Notes: generated by a model from the sequence alone, not told the origin. A stretch of DNA of 64,000 nucleotides from Novosphingobium sp. AP12 (GCF_000281975.1 NZ_AKKE01000172.1:1-64000); one strand, 5' to 3'. Positions 56,049 through 64,000 are shown, counted from the first letter of the stretch. Translations and numbers: made by a program.

Positions 56049-56438
56049 ATGATTGAACCTTCGCCTCAGCCGCAGGAACGGGCGTCTTCACAGGCGTCCG
56101 TCGAGGTCGCGCAGACGGGCGGCCTGGCCACGACGGGCGAGCGCCTTACCCACCGCGAGCAGGTGGAGATGATGGCGCGTTTCCGGCGCGACATCACCAG
56201 CACCACCGTCATGCTCAAGGACCTCACCCGCTTCGGCGCGCGGGTGGAAGGCGTGGGCGCGCTGGAGGTGGACGAGATGGTTACCCTCTCGCTGCCCGGC
56301 TGTCGTCCCTCGCTGGCATTCGTCGCCTGGGCCAACGAGCACTGCGCGGGGCTGGAGTTCGTCGAGCCGCTGGCGGGTCCGCTGTTCGCCGAGCTGGTCG
56401 CCCGCTATGGCCTCAGCGGGGAGAAGCTTGCAACCTGA
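56049..56438 (+). CDS. PilZ-domain-like protein
   Basis: A 129-residue protein. The C-terminal 85 residues look like a PilZ barrel: MARFRRDITSTTVMLKDLTRFGARVEG, then LEVDEMVTLSLPGCRPSLAFVAWANEHCAGLEFVEPL. The RxxxR motif and DxSxxG motif of c-di-GMP binders appear as RFRR and DLTRFG, so one is imperfect. The N-terminal 35 residues are polar. It is divergent from the bcs operon, and it may sense c-di-GMP or act as a non-binding adaptor. Confidence 0.65.
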   Translation: MIEPSPQPQERASSQASVEVAQTGGLATTGERLTHREQVEMMARFRRDITSTTVMLKDLTRFGARVEGVGALEVDEMVTLSLPGCRPSLAFVAWANEHCAGLEFVEPLAGPLFAELVARYGLSGEKLAT

Positions 56439-56442
56439 CGGC

Positions 56443-57519
56443 TCACGATACCGCGGGTTCCAGCAGGCGGATCGTGCCGGCGTCGGCATCGATCTCGGCC
56501 ATGGCGCCCACCGGGATGCTGACCTGGCCCGCGATGTGACCGATCATCGCGCCTTGGAACGCGGGGACTCCCAGACCTGCGAAACGCCGGTCGAGCACTT
56601 CGTAGACGGTGAAGTTGGAGAAGCCGCCCTCCGGGTTCTCGCAGTGGGTGCATTGCCCGAAGACCACTCCGGCCAGCTTGCCCAGAACGCCAGCCTGCGC
56701 GAGCTGGGTCAGCATCCGGTCGATCCGGTACTCGGACTCGTTGGTTTCCTCGACGAACAGGATCGCGCCTTCGAAGTCCGGGAGCCACGGCGTTCCCACC
56801 AGAGCGCTCAGCACCGAGAGGTTGCCGCCCAGCAGCCGCCCGCGCGCCTTGCCGCCGTGGAAGGTCTTCACTGCCGACCCCCGCCCGCCAAGGTTCGCCC
56901 CGGTATAGGCGGCGACCGAGTAGGTTGGCGTGGCCCCCTCGAACGCGACCTGCCGGAATGCCTCCCACGCCGCCGGCGGCCACGAGGCGGAGGCGTTGGG
57001 TCCGTGGATCGAGACCACCCCGGCCTTCGCCAAAGCCAGGCACAGCGCGGTATTGTCACTGAAGCCCGCGAACAGCTTGGGCCTGCGGGCAATCGCCGCG
57101 AAGTCGAGATAGGGCAGCAGCCGCGCCGATCCGTAGCCGCCGCGCACGGCCATCAGGCCCCGGACACCGTCGTCGGCGAACATCGCCATGAGGTCGCGGG
57201 CGCGCACCTCGTCTGAGCCGGCCAGGTAGCCCTCGCGCGCGGTCAGGTGCGGGGCGAAGCGCGGCTCCAGTCCCATGGCGCGCACGGTGGCGGCGATCTC
57301 GTCGAGCCCGAAGCGGTCGGCGACGAAGCCCGCCGGCGCAACCAGACCGAGCACGTCGCCATTGCGCAGGCGGGGTGGGCGGACCATATTCGCTTGAACC
57401 GGCGCCGGCGCCGCGCGTGCGAAGGCCCCGATGCCGGTCAGCGCGCAAAGCCCGCCGCCGATCTCTGCAAGTGCGCGCCTGCGCGCAACGGCTCTGGTGG
57501 TGGACTTCCCGATAGTCAT
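56443..57519 (-). CDS. LD-carboxypeptidase (S66 family), exported
   Basis: A 358-residue peptidase. The signal region VARRRALAEIGGGLCALTGIG has a twin-arginine flavour. The nucleophile Ser154 lies in GFSDNTAL, preceded by RGGYG (126-130); VEETNESEYRIDRML contains the catalytic Glu, and the QGAMIGHIAG segment holds the catalytic His. It removes the terminal D-Ala from tetrapeptides during murein recycling. ATG 57519 is chosen; the longer frame is an unconserved extension. An S66 protein with a signal peptide differs from cytoplasmic E. coli LdcA. Confidence 0.88.
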   Translation of the reverse strand: MTIGKSTTRAVARRRALAEIGGGLCALTGIGAFARAAPAPVQANMVRPPRLRNGDVLGLVAPAGFVADRFGLDEIAATVRAMGLEPRFAPHLTAREGYLAGSDEVRARDLMAMFADDGVRGLMAVRGGYGSARLLPYLDFAAIARRPKLFAGFSDNTALCLALAKAGVVSIHGPNASASWPPAAWEAFRQVAFEGATPTYSVAAYTGANLGGRGSAVKTFHGGKARGRLLGGNLSVLSALVGTPWLPDFEGAILFVEETNESEYRIDRMLTQLAQAGVLGKLAGVVFGQCTHCENPEGGFSNFTVYEVLDRRFAGLGVPAFQGAMIGHIAGQVSIPVGAMAEIDADAGTIRLLEPAVS

Positions 57520-57610
57520 TCCCGTCAGCCTATAGCCTGTGCGCATCAGCGCAACCGGGCGCGATTCATCTCTGCCGGACGCGCGGGTCGTGCCGGGCCA
57601 TGGAGTTCCA

Positions 57611-58486
57611 ATGACCGAACAAGAAGACAAAGACCTCACCAAGCGCCGTTTCTACAAGGCGGAGCAGGAGGCCGGTTTCGCCGAACAGCAGCCCGACACG
57701 ATCCAGACCGAGCATCCCGCTTACCAGCTCGCCTTCCGCGACACCGACTTCCTGCTGCGCGACGAACTGCGCCCGGTGCGCTTCCAGCTCGAGCTGCTCA
57801 AGCCCGAGATGCTGCTCGAGGAAGCCAACATCGGCTCCACCCTGGTGATGTACGGCTCCGCGCGCATCCCCTCGCCGGACAAGGCCGAGGCGCTGGTCCA
57901 GGCCGCTGCCACCGACTATCAGAAGAAGGTCGCCGGGCGGCTGGCCGACAAGGCCAAGTACTACGACGAGGCACGCAAGCTCGCCCGCCTCGCCAGCAGC
58001 TGCGCGATCGTCGAGAAGGGCATGCGCCAGTTCGTGGTCTGCTCGGGCGGCGGTCCCTCGATCATGGAGGCGGCCAACCGCGGCGCGGCGGACGTCGGCG
58101 CCGAATCGCTGGGCCTCAACATCGTGCTGCCACATGAGCAGGCGCCCAACCGCTTCGTGACGCCGCGCCTCTCGTTCCAGTTCCACTACTTCGCGCTGCG
58201 CAAGATGCACTTCCTGCTGCGCGCCCGCGCGGTGGCGGTGTTCCCTGGCGGCTTCGGCACTTTCGACGAGTTCTTCGAACTGCTGACGCTGATCCAGACC
58301 GGCAAGATGAAGCCGATCCCGATCCTGCTCTACGGCCGCGAGTTCTGGGAGCGGGTGATCGACTTCGAGGCTTTGGCCGAGGAAGGCACGATCAACCCGG
58401 CCGATCTCGACCTGTTCCGCTGGTGCGAAACCGCCGAAGAAGGCTGGGAGCACATCAGCAAGTTCTACGGCCTCGACTGCGGCTAG
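57611..58486 (+). CDS. LOG-family (lysine decarboxylase-like) nucleotide phosphoribohydrolase
   Basis: A 291-residue Rossmann-fold protein of the TIGR00730/LOG group. VCSGGGPSIMEAANRGA and FPGGFGTFDEFFE (PGGxGTxxE) are diagnostic. Members cleave cytokinin riboside monophosphates or other nucleoside monophosphates. The N-terminal 80 residues are an extension beyond the core, as in the longer bacterial subfamily. ATG 57611 has GGAG 5 bases upstream. Confidence 0.88.
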   Translation: MTEQEDKDLTKRRFYKAEQEAGFAEQQPDTIQTEHPAYQLAFRDTDFLLRDELRPVRFQLELLKPEMLLEEANIGSTLVMYGSARIPSPDKAEALVQAAATDYQKKVAGRLADKAKYYDEARKLARLASSCAIVEKGMRQFVVCSGGGPSIMEAANRGAADVGAESLGLNIVLPHEQAPNRFVTPRLSFQFHYFALRKMHFLLRARAVAVFPGGFGTFDEFFELLTLIQTGKMKPIPILLYGREFWERVIDFEALAEEGTINPADLDLFRWCETAEEGWEHISKFYGLDCG

Positions 58487-58507
58487 GACCGGAGCGGACC
58501 GCGCGCC

Positions 58508-58912
58508 ATGGAGGAGCTGCCTACCGCCCGCTTCGTCATCGAGGGGAGCGCCGTCACCGGCATCCCCTCGTTCTACGACGAGATCAACCGGGTCTTCATG
58601 GCGGGGGAGGACTGGCGGCTGGGCGAAAGCCTCGATGCGCTGAACGACCTCCTCTACGGCGGCTACGGCGCGCTTCCCGGCGGCCAGCCGGCTGTGATCG
58701 TCTGGAAGGACATGGACGCCAGCCGGGCCGCGCTGGGCCGGGGTGCGACCTTGGCGCTCCTTCGCGGCAGGCTGCCTGAACGGACGATCTTCAACGGGTC
58801 GCCCATAGCCAGCCAGATCGAGGATCTGGAGGCCGGGCGCGGTACGACCTACTTCGATATCGTCATGGACATCTTCGCCGATCACCCGAAGATCACCGTG
58901 GTGCCGGGATGA
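58508..58912 (+). CDS. Barstar-like ribonuclease inhibitor
   Basis: A 134-residue protein that resembles barstar: ARFVIEGSAVTGIPSFYDEINRVFM, then LGESLDALNDLLYGGYGALPG. The first part matches the barstar core, which binds and blocks barnase-type RNases. It has a C-terminal extension of about 50 residues with FDIVMDIFADHPKITVV. No barnase-like RNase is found nearby. It follows the LOG gene by 21 bases on the same strand. Confidence 0.72.
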   Translation: MEELPTARFVIEGSAVTGIPSFYDEINRVFMAGEDWRLGESLDALNDLLYGGYGALPGGQPAVIVWKDMDASRAALGRGATLALLRGRLPERTIFNGSPIASQIEDLEAGRGTTYFDIVMDIFADHPKITVVPG

Positions 58913-59024
58913 GGCTTGCATTTGTTCGATTTAGTTGAACGAAACGAGAGGTTTTATCCCAATTCATGGAAGTGCGGAAAAGGCTCATCTGCAACGGCAC
59001 AGACCCAGCCCGCAGGAACGCCCC

Positions 59025-59192
59025 ATGACCCGCTTCATCGAACCCATCAGCGAACGCACCCGCCTCCTCGCCGACTTCGCCCAGCCGGTCATCGTCGCGA
59101 TGGGCACCGCGGGGCTCACCGGCGGCGCTATGGCGGCGATGGGGATGATCGCCGACGGGGCTCTGCGCATGCGCCGGATGCGCACGCACTGA
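59025..59192 (+). CDS. Small hypothetical membrane protein, 55 residues
   Basis: ATG 59025 follows AGGAACGCCCC. The sequence MTRFIEPISERTRLLADFAQ is followed by a hydrophobic, Gly/Met-rich segment (about 20-45) and a basic end RMRRMRTH. I do not recognise it. The hydrophobic span is short, so membrane insertion is only likely. It is convergent with thiD (8-base gap). Confidence 0.5.
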   Translation: MTRFIEPISERTRLLADFAQPVIVAMGTAGLTGGAMAAMGMIADGALRMRRMRTH

Positions 59193-59200
59193 GAACCGCC

Positions 59201-59950
59201 TCAGCGAACCGCGTGGTGGCCCATCGGACCGTGGCCCTCGCCGAAGCCGGGCGCGGCGAGCAGGGCGGCGCGCACGAAGTCGCGGGCATCCTCGATCGCT
59301 TCGGAGAGCGGTGCGCCCTGGCCCAGGAACGTGGCAATCGCGCTCGACAGGGTGCAGCCGGTGCCGTGGGTGTGGCGGGTCTCGATGCGCGGCGCGGTCC
59401 AGACCTGCGGCTCCTGGCCGGGAAGGATGAGCCGATCCACCACCGTCTCGCCCGGAGCGTCGCCGCCCTTGGCGATATAGGCCACGCCGCGCGCTGACAG
59501 CGCCGCATCGCCGCCCAGCACGGCCAGTTCGTCGACGTTGGGCGTGGTCAGGCAGGCGACCGCCATGAGCCGCTCAAACGCCGCCACCGTCGCCTCGTCC
59601 GCCAGAACCGAGCCGGCGGTGGAGACCATGACCGGGTCGAACACGATCGGAAGGCCGAGATTTTCCAGTCGGTCAGCGACCATGCGCGCGATTTCCGCGC
59701 TGCCCAGCATGCCGATCTTCACCGCGTCGACGCCGATGTCGCCGATGCAGGCGTCGATCTGCGCGGCGACCATGTCGGCGCCCATCGTCTCGACCGCGGT
59801 CACGCCCAGCGAGTTCTGCGCGGTGATCGCGGTGATCGCGGTCATGGCGTAGCCGCCCAGCAGGGTGATGGTCTTGATGTCGGCCTGGATGCCGGCACCG
59901 CCGGAGCTGTCGGAGCCGGCGATCGAAAGGATGCGGGGAGGCTGGTTCAT
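59201..59950 (-). CDS. thiD: Hydroxymethylpyrimidine/phosphomethylpyrimidine kinase
   Basis: A 249-residue ribokinase-fold enzyme that phosphorylates HMP twice for thiamine synthesis. Motifs are LSIAGSDSSGGAGIQADIKT (7-26), KIGMLGSAEIA, VFDPVMVSTAGSVL, and HTHGTGCTLSSAIA with the catalytic aspartate replaced by the usual TGCT/Cys type of ThiD. The thiSG genes are 46 kb away. It is a single-gene unit on the minus strand after the DUF1272 gene. Confidence 0.96.
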   Translation of the reverse strand: MNQPPRILSIAGSDSSGGAGIQADIKTITLLGGYAMTAITAITAQNSLGVTAVETMGADMVAAQIDACIGDIGVDAVKIGMLGSAEIARMVADRLENLGLPIVFDPVMVSTAGSVLADEATVAAFERLMAVACLTTPNVDELAVLGGDAALSARGVAYIAKGGDAPGETVVDRLILPGQEPQVWTAPRIETRHTHGTGCTLSSAIATFLGQGAPLSEAIEDARDFVRAALLAAPGFGEGHGPMGHHAVR

Positions 59951-60013
59951 CCCAGCCCCCTAGCGCCTGGGGGCGGGCGGAGTCGAGATAGCGCAAGTAT
60001 CAGCCCCCGGGCT

Positions 60014-60241
60014 TCACCCCTTGTAGCGCCGCACTTTCGATGGCGGCGCGGAATCGTGGTGCCGCTTGGCCCGCGTCGGTCTGTCGGTGAGTTCGCCTCC
60101 GCAGTTCGGGCACAAGTCGTCGCTCTCCTCGGCGCAGGTCGCGCAGTAGGTGCATTCGAAGCTGCAGATGAAGGCGCCGGGCGCCTCGGCGGGAAGGTCG
60201 GCGCCGCAGCGCTCGCAGTCCGGACGCATCTCGAGAGCCAT
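60014..60241 (-). CDS. DUF1272-domain zinc-binding protein
   Basis: A 75-residue protein with CERCGADLP, ICSFECTYCATCAE and LCPNCGGELTDRPTR: four cysteine pairs that match DUF1272. It probably binds two zinc ions. The function is unknown. Its ATG shares one base with the glmM stop (TGATG), so it is coupled to glmM. Confidence 0.9.
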   Translation of the reverse strand: MALEMRPDCERCGADLPAEAPGAFICSFECTYCATCAEESDDLCPNCGGELTDRPTRAKRHHDSAPPSKVRRYKG

Positions 60242-61581
60242 CAGGCAGCCGCCTTTTCCACAGCGTGACAGATCGAGGCGACCGCCGCCTCGACTTCGGA
60301 CGCATCGTCGCCCTCGGCCATGACGCGGATCACCGGCTCCGTGCCCGACGGCCGGATGACCAGCCGCCCGCGCCCTTCGAGCGAGGCCTCGGCATCGGCG
60401 ATGGCGGCCTTGACGCTGCCGGCCTCCAGCGGTTTGCCGCCGGCGAAGCGCACGTTGCGCAGGAGCTGGGGGACAGGGTCGAACAGGTGCAGCAGCTCGC
60501 TCGCGCGCTTGCCGGACTGGACGAGCGCGGAGAGCACCTGCAGCGCGGCCACCGTGCCGTCGCCGGTGGTCGCATGGTCGAGCAGGATCATGTGGCCCGA
60601 CTGTTCGCCGCCGACGTTGTAGCCGCCCGAGCGCATCCGCTCGAGCACATGGCGATCGCCCACCTGTGTGCGTTCAAGGTTCAGCCCAAGTCCGCCCAGG
60701 TAGCGTTCGAGACCGAGGTTGGACATCACCGTTGCCACTACGCCGCCGCCGCGCAGGGTGCCCTGCGCCGCGAACTGGCCGCCGATCAGCGCCATGATCT
60801 GGTCGCCGTTGACGGTCTTGCCCTTCTCGTCGACCACGATGAGCCGGTCCGCGTCACCGTCGAGCGCGATGCCGATGTCCGAGCCCGAGGACACCACGGT
60901 TTCCTGCAGCAGTTCGACATGGGTGGAGCCGCAGCGCTCGTTGATGTTCTTGCCGTTGGGGTTGACGCCTACCGCGACGATCTCCGCGCCCAGTTCCCAG
61001 AAGGCGGAAGGGGCGACCTGGTAGGCGGCGCCGTTCGCGCAATCGACCGCGATCTTCAGCCCGTCGAGCCGGACGGTGGAGGGGAGCGAGCCCTTGACCG
61101 CGTGGATGTAGCGGCCGCGCGCGTCGTCGATGCGGCGGGCGCGCCCGATCTCGGGCGAGGCGGCAAGGGCGAGGTCGGTGCCCAGCATCGCCTCGATCGC
61201 CAGCTCGTCCTCGTCGGAGAGCTTGAAGCCGTCGGGGCCGAACAGCTTGATGCCGTTGTCCTCGTAAGGGTTGTGGCTGGCCGAGATCATCACGCCCACG
61301 TCCGCGCGCAGTTCGCGAGTCAACAGGGCGACGGCGGGGGTGGGCATGGGGCCGAGCAGCACCACGTCCATGCCGACGCTGGTGAAGCCCGCGACCATCG
61401 CGTTCTCCAGCATGTAGCCCGACAGGCGGGTGTCCTTGCCGATGACGACGCGGTGGCGGTGGGTGCCGCGCAGGAAGCGCGTGCCGGCGGCTTGCCCGAC
61501 CTTCATCGCCATGGCGGCGGTCATCGCCCCCTGGTTGGTGCGGCCGCGAATGCCGTCGGTGCCGAAGAACTGCTTACCCAT
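60241..61581 (-). CDS. glmM: Phosphoglucosamine mutase
   Basis: A 446-residue enzyme that converts glucosamine 6-phosphate to glucosamine 1-phosphate, feeding UDP-GlcNAc for peptidoglycan and LPS. The phosphoserine is Ser102 in MISASHNPYEDNG; DGDADR is the metal-binding loop; GGEQSGHMI is the sugar-binding loop; RPSGTEPVIRVMAE binds phosphate. ATG 61581 begins MGKQFFGTDGIRG; the longer frame is an artefact. It is co-translated with the DUF1272 gene downstream. Confidence 0.97.
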   Translation of the reverse strand: MGKQFFGTDGIRGRTNQGAMTAAMAMKVGQAAGTRFLRGTHRHRVVIGKDTRLSGYMLENAMVAGFTSVGMDVVLLGPMPTPAVALLTRELRADVGVMISASHNPYEDNGIKLFGPDGFKLSDEDELAIEAMLGTDLALAASPEIGRARRIDDARGRYIHAVKGSLPSTVRLDGLKIAVDCANGAAYQVAPSAFWELGAEIVAVGVNPNGKNINERCGSTHVELLQETVVSSGSDIGIALDGDADRLIVVDEKGKTVNGDQIMALIGGQFAAQGTLRGGGVVATVMSNLGLERYLGGLGLNLERTQVGDRHVLERMRSGGYNVGGEQSGHMILLDHATTGDGTVAALQVLSALVQSGKRASELLHLFDPVPQLLRNVRFAGGKPLEAGSVKAAIADAEASLEGRGRLVIRPSGTEPVIRVMAEGDDASEVEAAVASICHAVEKAAA

Positions 61582-61784
61582 ACCGTCTGGAAATCCGTTT
61601 TGCCGAAAAGCCGCGCCTTCCATAGGCGAATGCCGTTACCGCGACCTGAATGCGCTCTTACATCGCGTTTAGAAATGCGGCGTAGCGGATTTCAAGCAAA
61701 TCCCGAAATCCTGTCTCCTCCACCCTGAACCCTTGTCCCCGCAGGCAAATTGCTATCCGGCGTGGGTCTGACTATCTGTCGGCG

Positions 61785-63068
61785 ATGACCACGCCCCCTT
61801 TGACTTCCCCGACCGCCGGTCCCTCGCGAATCCCCGAGATCCGGGTGCCGGGAGTGCTGACCCTCGCGGGTCTTGTCGCGGGTCTGGTGATCGGGCTGCT
61901 GATCGCCGGGAAACCCGCGGCGGACACCGCGCTGGCGGTGGCGGGGCCGATCGGTTCGCTGTGGCTCCAGGGCCTGCAGATGACGATCCTGCCCCTGGTC
62001 GCGGGGCTGCTGTTCTCCGGCATCGTCGAGACCGTGGCCGCCGCGCGCGCCGGGGCGATGGCGCGCCGGACGCTGGGGATCATCGTCAGCTTCCTCGCCT
62101 TCAGCGCGGTGCTTGGCGCTGTCGCCACGCCGCTGCTGCTCAGGCTGTTCCCGGTGCCGGAGGGCGTCAGCTTCGCTCACGGCGTCGACCCCGGCAAGGT
62201 GCCGGGCATCGCCGATTTCCTGTCCTCGCTCCTGCCCGACAACGTCGTCTCGGCGGCGGCCGAAAACGCGATGCTGCCGGTCATCATCTTCGTCGCCCTG
62301 TTCGCCTTCGCCTCGACCCGGCTGGCGGACGAGCCGCGCCGGATGCTCGCGGTGCTGTTCGAGGGGCTGGCGGGGGCGATGATGGTGGTGATCGGGTGGG
62401 TGCTGGGCCTCGCCCCGATCGGCGTCTTCTCGCTCGGGCTCTCGCTCGGCATCCACAGCGGCGGCGCGGCGCTGGGCGCACTGGCGCACTACATCGTGCT
62501 GGTGGTGGCCGTGGGCACCGTGGTGATGGTCGCGGGATATGTCATCGCCGTGCTGGCGGGGCGCAAGAAGCTCGGCGCCTTCGCCGCCGCCATGCTGCCT
62601 GCGCAGGTCGTGGCGATCTCCACCCAGTCCTCGATCGCGACGCTGCCGGCGATGCTGGCTTCCAGCCGCAAGCTGGGTATCTCGTCGACCACCTCGGAGT
62701 TCGCGCTGCCGCTCGCCGTGACGCTGTTCCGTGCCACCGGGCCGGCGATGAACATGGCGGTGGCGATCTACGCGGCGAAGCTCGCCGGGCTGGAGCTGAC
62801 GACCGGGGCGCTGATGGCTGGCACGTTCGTGGCCTTTGCGACGACGTTCGGCGCGGTTTCGCTGCCGGGCACGATCAGCTTCGTCTCCTCGATCGGCCCG
62901 ATAGCGGCAGCCATGGGCGTGCCGCTCTGGCCGCTGGGCGTGCTGGTCGCGGTGGAGGTCCTGCCGGACCTCATGCGCACGCTCGGCAACGTGACCATGG
63001 ACGTGGCCGTGACCAGCGCCGTCGATGCGGGCGTGGACGAGCCGCCGGCGGCCGAGACCCTTCACTGA
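61785..63068 (+). CDS. Dicarboxylate/amino acid:cation symporter (DAACS family)
   Basis: A 427-residue transporter of the GltP/DctA fold. STQSSIATLPAML corresponds to the HP1 serine-rich tip, RATGPAMNMAVAIYAAKL to the ion-binding helix (TM7), and SSIGPIAAAMGVPLW to HP2. The ion-binding segment near the end, LGNVTMDVAVTSAVD, deviates from the usual NMDG-type motif. It imports acidic amino acids or C4 acids with Na+ or H+. It is divergent from glmM by 203 bases. Confidence 0.9.
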   Translation: MTTPPLTSPTAGPSRIPEIRVPGVLTLAGLVAGLVIGLLIAGKPAADTALAVAGPIGSLWLQGLQMTILPLVAGLLFSGIVETVAAARAGAMARRTLGIIVSFLAFSAVLGAVATPLLLRLFPVPEGVSFAHGVDPGKVPGIADFLSSLLPDNVVSAAAENAMLPVIIFVALFAFASTRLADEPRRMLAVLFEGLAGAMMVVIGWVLGLAPIGVFSLGLSLGIHSGGAALGALAHYIVLVVAVGTVVMVAGYVIAVLAGRKKLGAFAAAMLPAQVVAISTQSSIATLPAMLASSRKLGISSTTSEFALPLAVTLFRATGPAMNMAVAIYAAKLAGLELTTGALMAGTFVAFATTFGAVSLPGTISFVSSIGPIAAAMGVPLWPLGVLVAVEVLPDLMRTLGNVTMDVAVTSAVDAGVDEPPAAETLH

Positions 63069-63098
63069 ACGGTCCGCCGCCCGCGGCGCGCCTTCGCC

Positions 63099-63401
63099 CT
63101 AGCTGGCGGGATCGTACATGAACTCTCGCAGTTCCTGCGAGCAGCGGCAGGCGACCGCGATCTTTCTCGCCCATTCGACGGCGTCCCCGCGCGTCGGCAG
63201 CTCGAGTACGGTGAACCCGCCCCTGAGTTCGCTGCCCGGATAGATCTTGGTCGATACCGAGCCGTCGCTCGAGACCAGCACCGGATCGACCGTCTCGGCG
63301 ATGCCGCCGCCGAAGACGTAGACGCCTGCCTCTTTCGCTTCCTCGATCACTGCGCGGGATTCGGCGCCGACGATCGGAAATTCTTCCTCCGTGACCACCA
63401 T
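63099..63401 (-). CDS. YCII/DGPF-like small protein
   Basis: A 100-residue protein: VIEEAKEAGVYVFGGGIAETV, VSTKIYPGSELRGGFTVLELPTRGDAVEWARKIAVAC, typical of the YCII-related (DGPF-domain) ferredoxin-like fold. The true N-terminus may be lost: in the same frame the residues HLISFPSEA, which resemble the first strand of the family, precede the ATG but have no standard start codon, and TGA lies just upstream. The frame therefore may start at ATG 63401 or be slightly damaged. Confidence 0.75.
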   Translation of the reverse strand: MVVTEEEFPIVGAESRAVIEEAKEAGVYVFGGGIAETVDPVLVSSDGSVSTKIYPGSELRGGFTVLELPTRGDAVEWARKIAVACRCSQELREFMYDPAS

Positions 63402-63443
63402 GGCCTCGCTGGGGAACGAAATGAGGTGACTTGGTCACCGGCC

Positions 63444-64000
63444 TTACTCCTCCAGCTCGATGTCCCAGTAGAGCCAGTCGCGCCATGTTTCGTGGAGATG
63501 GTTGGGGGGGAAGCCCCGGCCGCGTTCCTGGAGCTGCCAGCTGGTCGGGCGGATCGGCTGGACCAGCGGCGGCATGTGCGCCTGCTTGGGGGTGCGCCCG
63601 CCCTTCCTCAGGTTGCAGGGCGAGCAGGCGGTCAGGATGTTCTCCCAGCTCGTCCGTCCGCCGAGGCGGCGGGGGACGACATGGTCGAAGGTCAGGTTGT
63701 GCGGGCTGCCGCAGTACTGGCACGAGAAGCGGTCGCGCAGGAACAGGTTGAAGCGGGTGAAGGCGGGGAACTCGCTCGGCCGCACGTACTGGCGCAGCGC
63801 GATCACCGAGGGGATCTGCATCGTCCAGCTCGGGCTGTGGACGGCGCGCTCGTAGCTGGAGATGATGTCGACCCGTTCCAGCACCACCGCCTTGATCGCG
63901 GTCTGCCAGGGCCAGAGGCTCAGCGGGTAATAGGAGAGCGGCGTGTAGTCCGCATTGAGGACAAGGGCAGGGCAGTCTGAAAGACTTCGGGAGGGATCAC
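63444..64000 (-). CDS. HNH endonuclease, 5' end outside the window
   Basis: The frame is open to the window edge, so the start is not seen; at least 184 residues are present. LVLNADYTPLSYYPLSLWPWQTAIKAV is followed by VIALRQYVRPSEFPAFTRFNLFLRDRF and the HNH domain CQYCGSPHNLTFDHVVPRRLGG with the later CSPCNLRKG (four zinc cysteines and the catalytic His in FDHV). The C-terminus HETWRDWLYWDIELE is typical of the chromosomal sphingomonad/rhizobial HNH family of unknown target. A shorter frame starting GTG 63887 is not the real start. Confidence 0.9.
   Translation of the reverse strand, partial: DPSRSLSDCPALVLNADYTPLSYYPLSLWPWQTAIKAVVLERVDIISSYERAVHSPSWTMQIPSVIALRQYVRPSEFPAFTRFNLFLRDRFSCQYCGSPHNLTFDHVVPRRLGGRTSWENILTACSPCNLRKGGRTPKQAHMPPLVQPIRPTSWQLQERGRGFPPNHLHETWRDWLYWDIELEE

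Noticed and set aside
58924..58940. GTTC-N9-GAAC upstream of the 55-residue protein, at first glance a LexA box
   Set aside because: The alphaproteobacterial site is a direct repeat GTTC-N7-GTTC; here the second half is inverted and the spacing is different, so SOS control is not supported.

Overview
The window is about 64 kb of GC-rich chromosome from an alphaproteobacterium, most probably a sphingomonad (order Sphingomonadales; a Novosphingobium or Sphingobium-like genus is plausible but not provable from this sequence). The clues are a canonical ctrA cell-cycle regulator, a sufR-sufB-DUF559-sufC-sufD-sufS operon, an alphaproteobacterial LexA box (GAAC-N7-GAAC), short SufD and N-terminally extended S9 proteins, and exosortase-A-associated glycosylation genes. 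I see no tRNA, rRNA, CRISPR array, intact insertion sequence or prophage. The region is core chromosome with a few accessory patches.

Layout. 1-4.6 kb: Fe-S cluster assembly (suf) operon on the minus strand, led by an Rrf2 regulator with a putative operator, and preceded by a candidate small-ORF transcript ending in a terminator. 4.6-9.3 kb: pyrD, a lipoprotein gamma-glutamyltransferase and an acyl-CoA synthetase. 9.3-13.9 kb: a ChaA-type antiporter, a zinc-ribbon metallopeptidase, an unknown protein, thiG/thiS and a MerC-like protein. 13.9-16.2 kb: heme A synthase, then rplM-rpsI. 16.3-16.5 kb: a LexA-type box followed by a 30-residue single-span membrane protein, the most interesting novelty candidate. 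16.7-19.9 kb: a decayed sulfatase, phaB and an exported protein of unknown function. 20.2-29.5 kb: DUF3576 lipoprotein, leuS-lptE-holA, a polyprenyl glycosylphosphotransferase, lptC-lptA, an RNase D-like exonuclease, ung and an ABM-domain protein. 29.6-35.7 kb: gltB-gltD. 36-41 kb: a large acidic membrane-anchored protein of unknown function, exosortase-A-associated glycosyltransferase and O-ligase genes, and a small membrane protein. 41-45.1 kb: ctrA with an elaborate upstream dyad, lrgA-lrgB, trmB and an MHS-family transporter. 45.1-55.8 kb: a complete, translationally coupled cellulose operon (bcsR-like, bcsQ, fused bcsAB, bcsC, bcsD, bcsZ) facing a PilZ-domain gene. 56-64 kb: LD-carboxypeptidase, LOG-family protein, barstar-like protein, a small membrane protein, thiD, a DUF1272 protein, glmM, a dicarboxylate/amino acid symporter, a YCII-like protein and a partial HNH endonuclease.

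How the parts work together. Envelope biogenesis is a recurring theme: lptE, lptC and lptA for LPS transport, glmM for UDP-GlcNAc supply, the LD-carboxypeptidase for peptidoglycan recycling, the glycosylphosphotransferase and O-ligase for surface polysaccharide, and the bcs operon for cellulose. BcsA carries a PilZ domain, so cellulose output is probably set by cyclic-di-GMP; the divergent PilZ gene fits that setting. The suf operon is probably autoregulated by its Rrf2 protein. The LexA-box microprotein suggests a DNA-damage checkpoint like that of SidA in Caulobacter.
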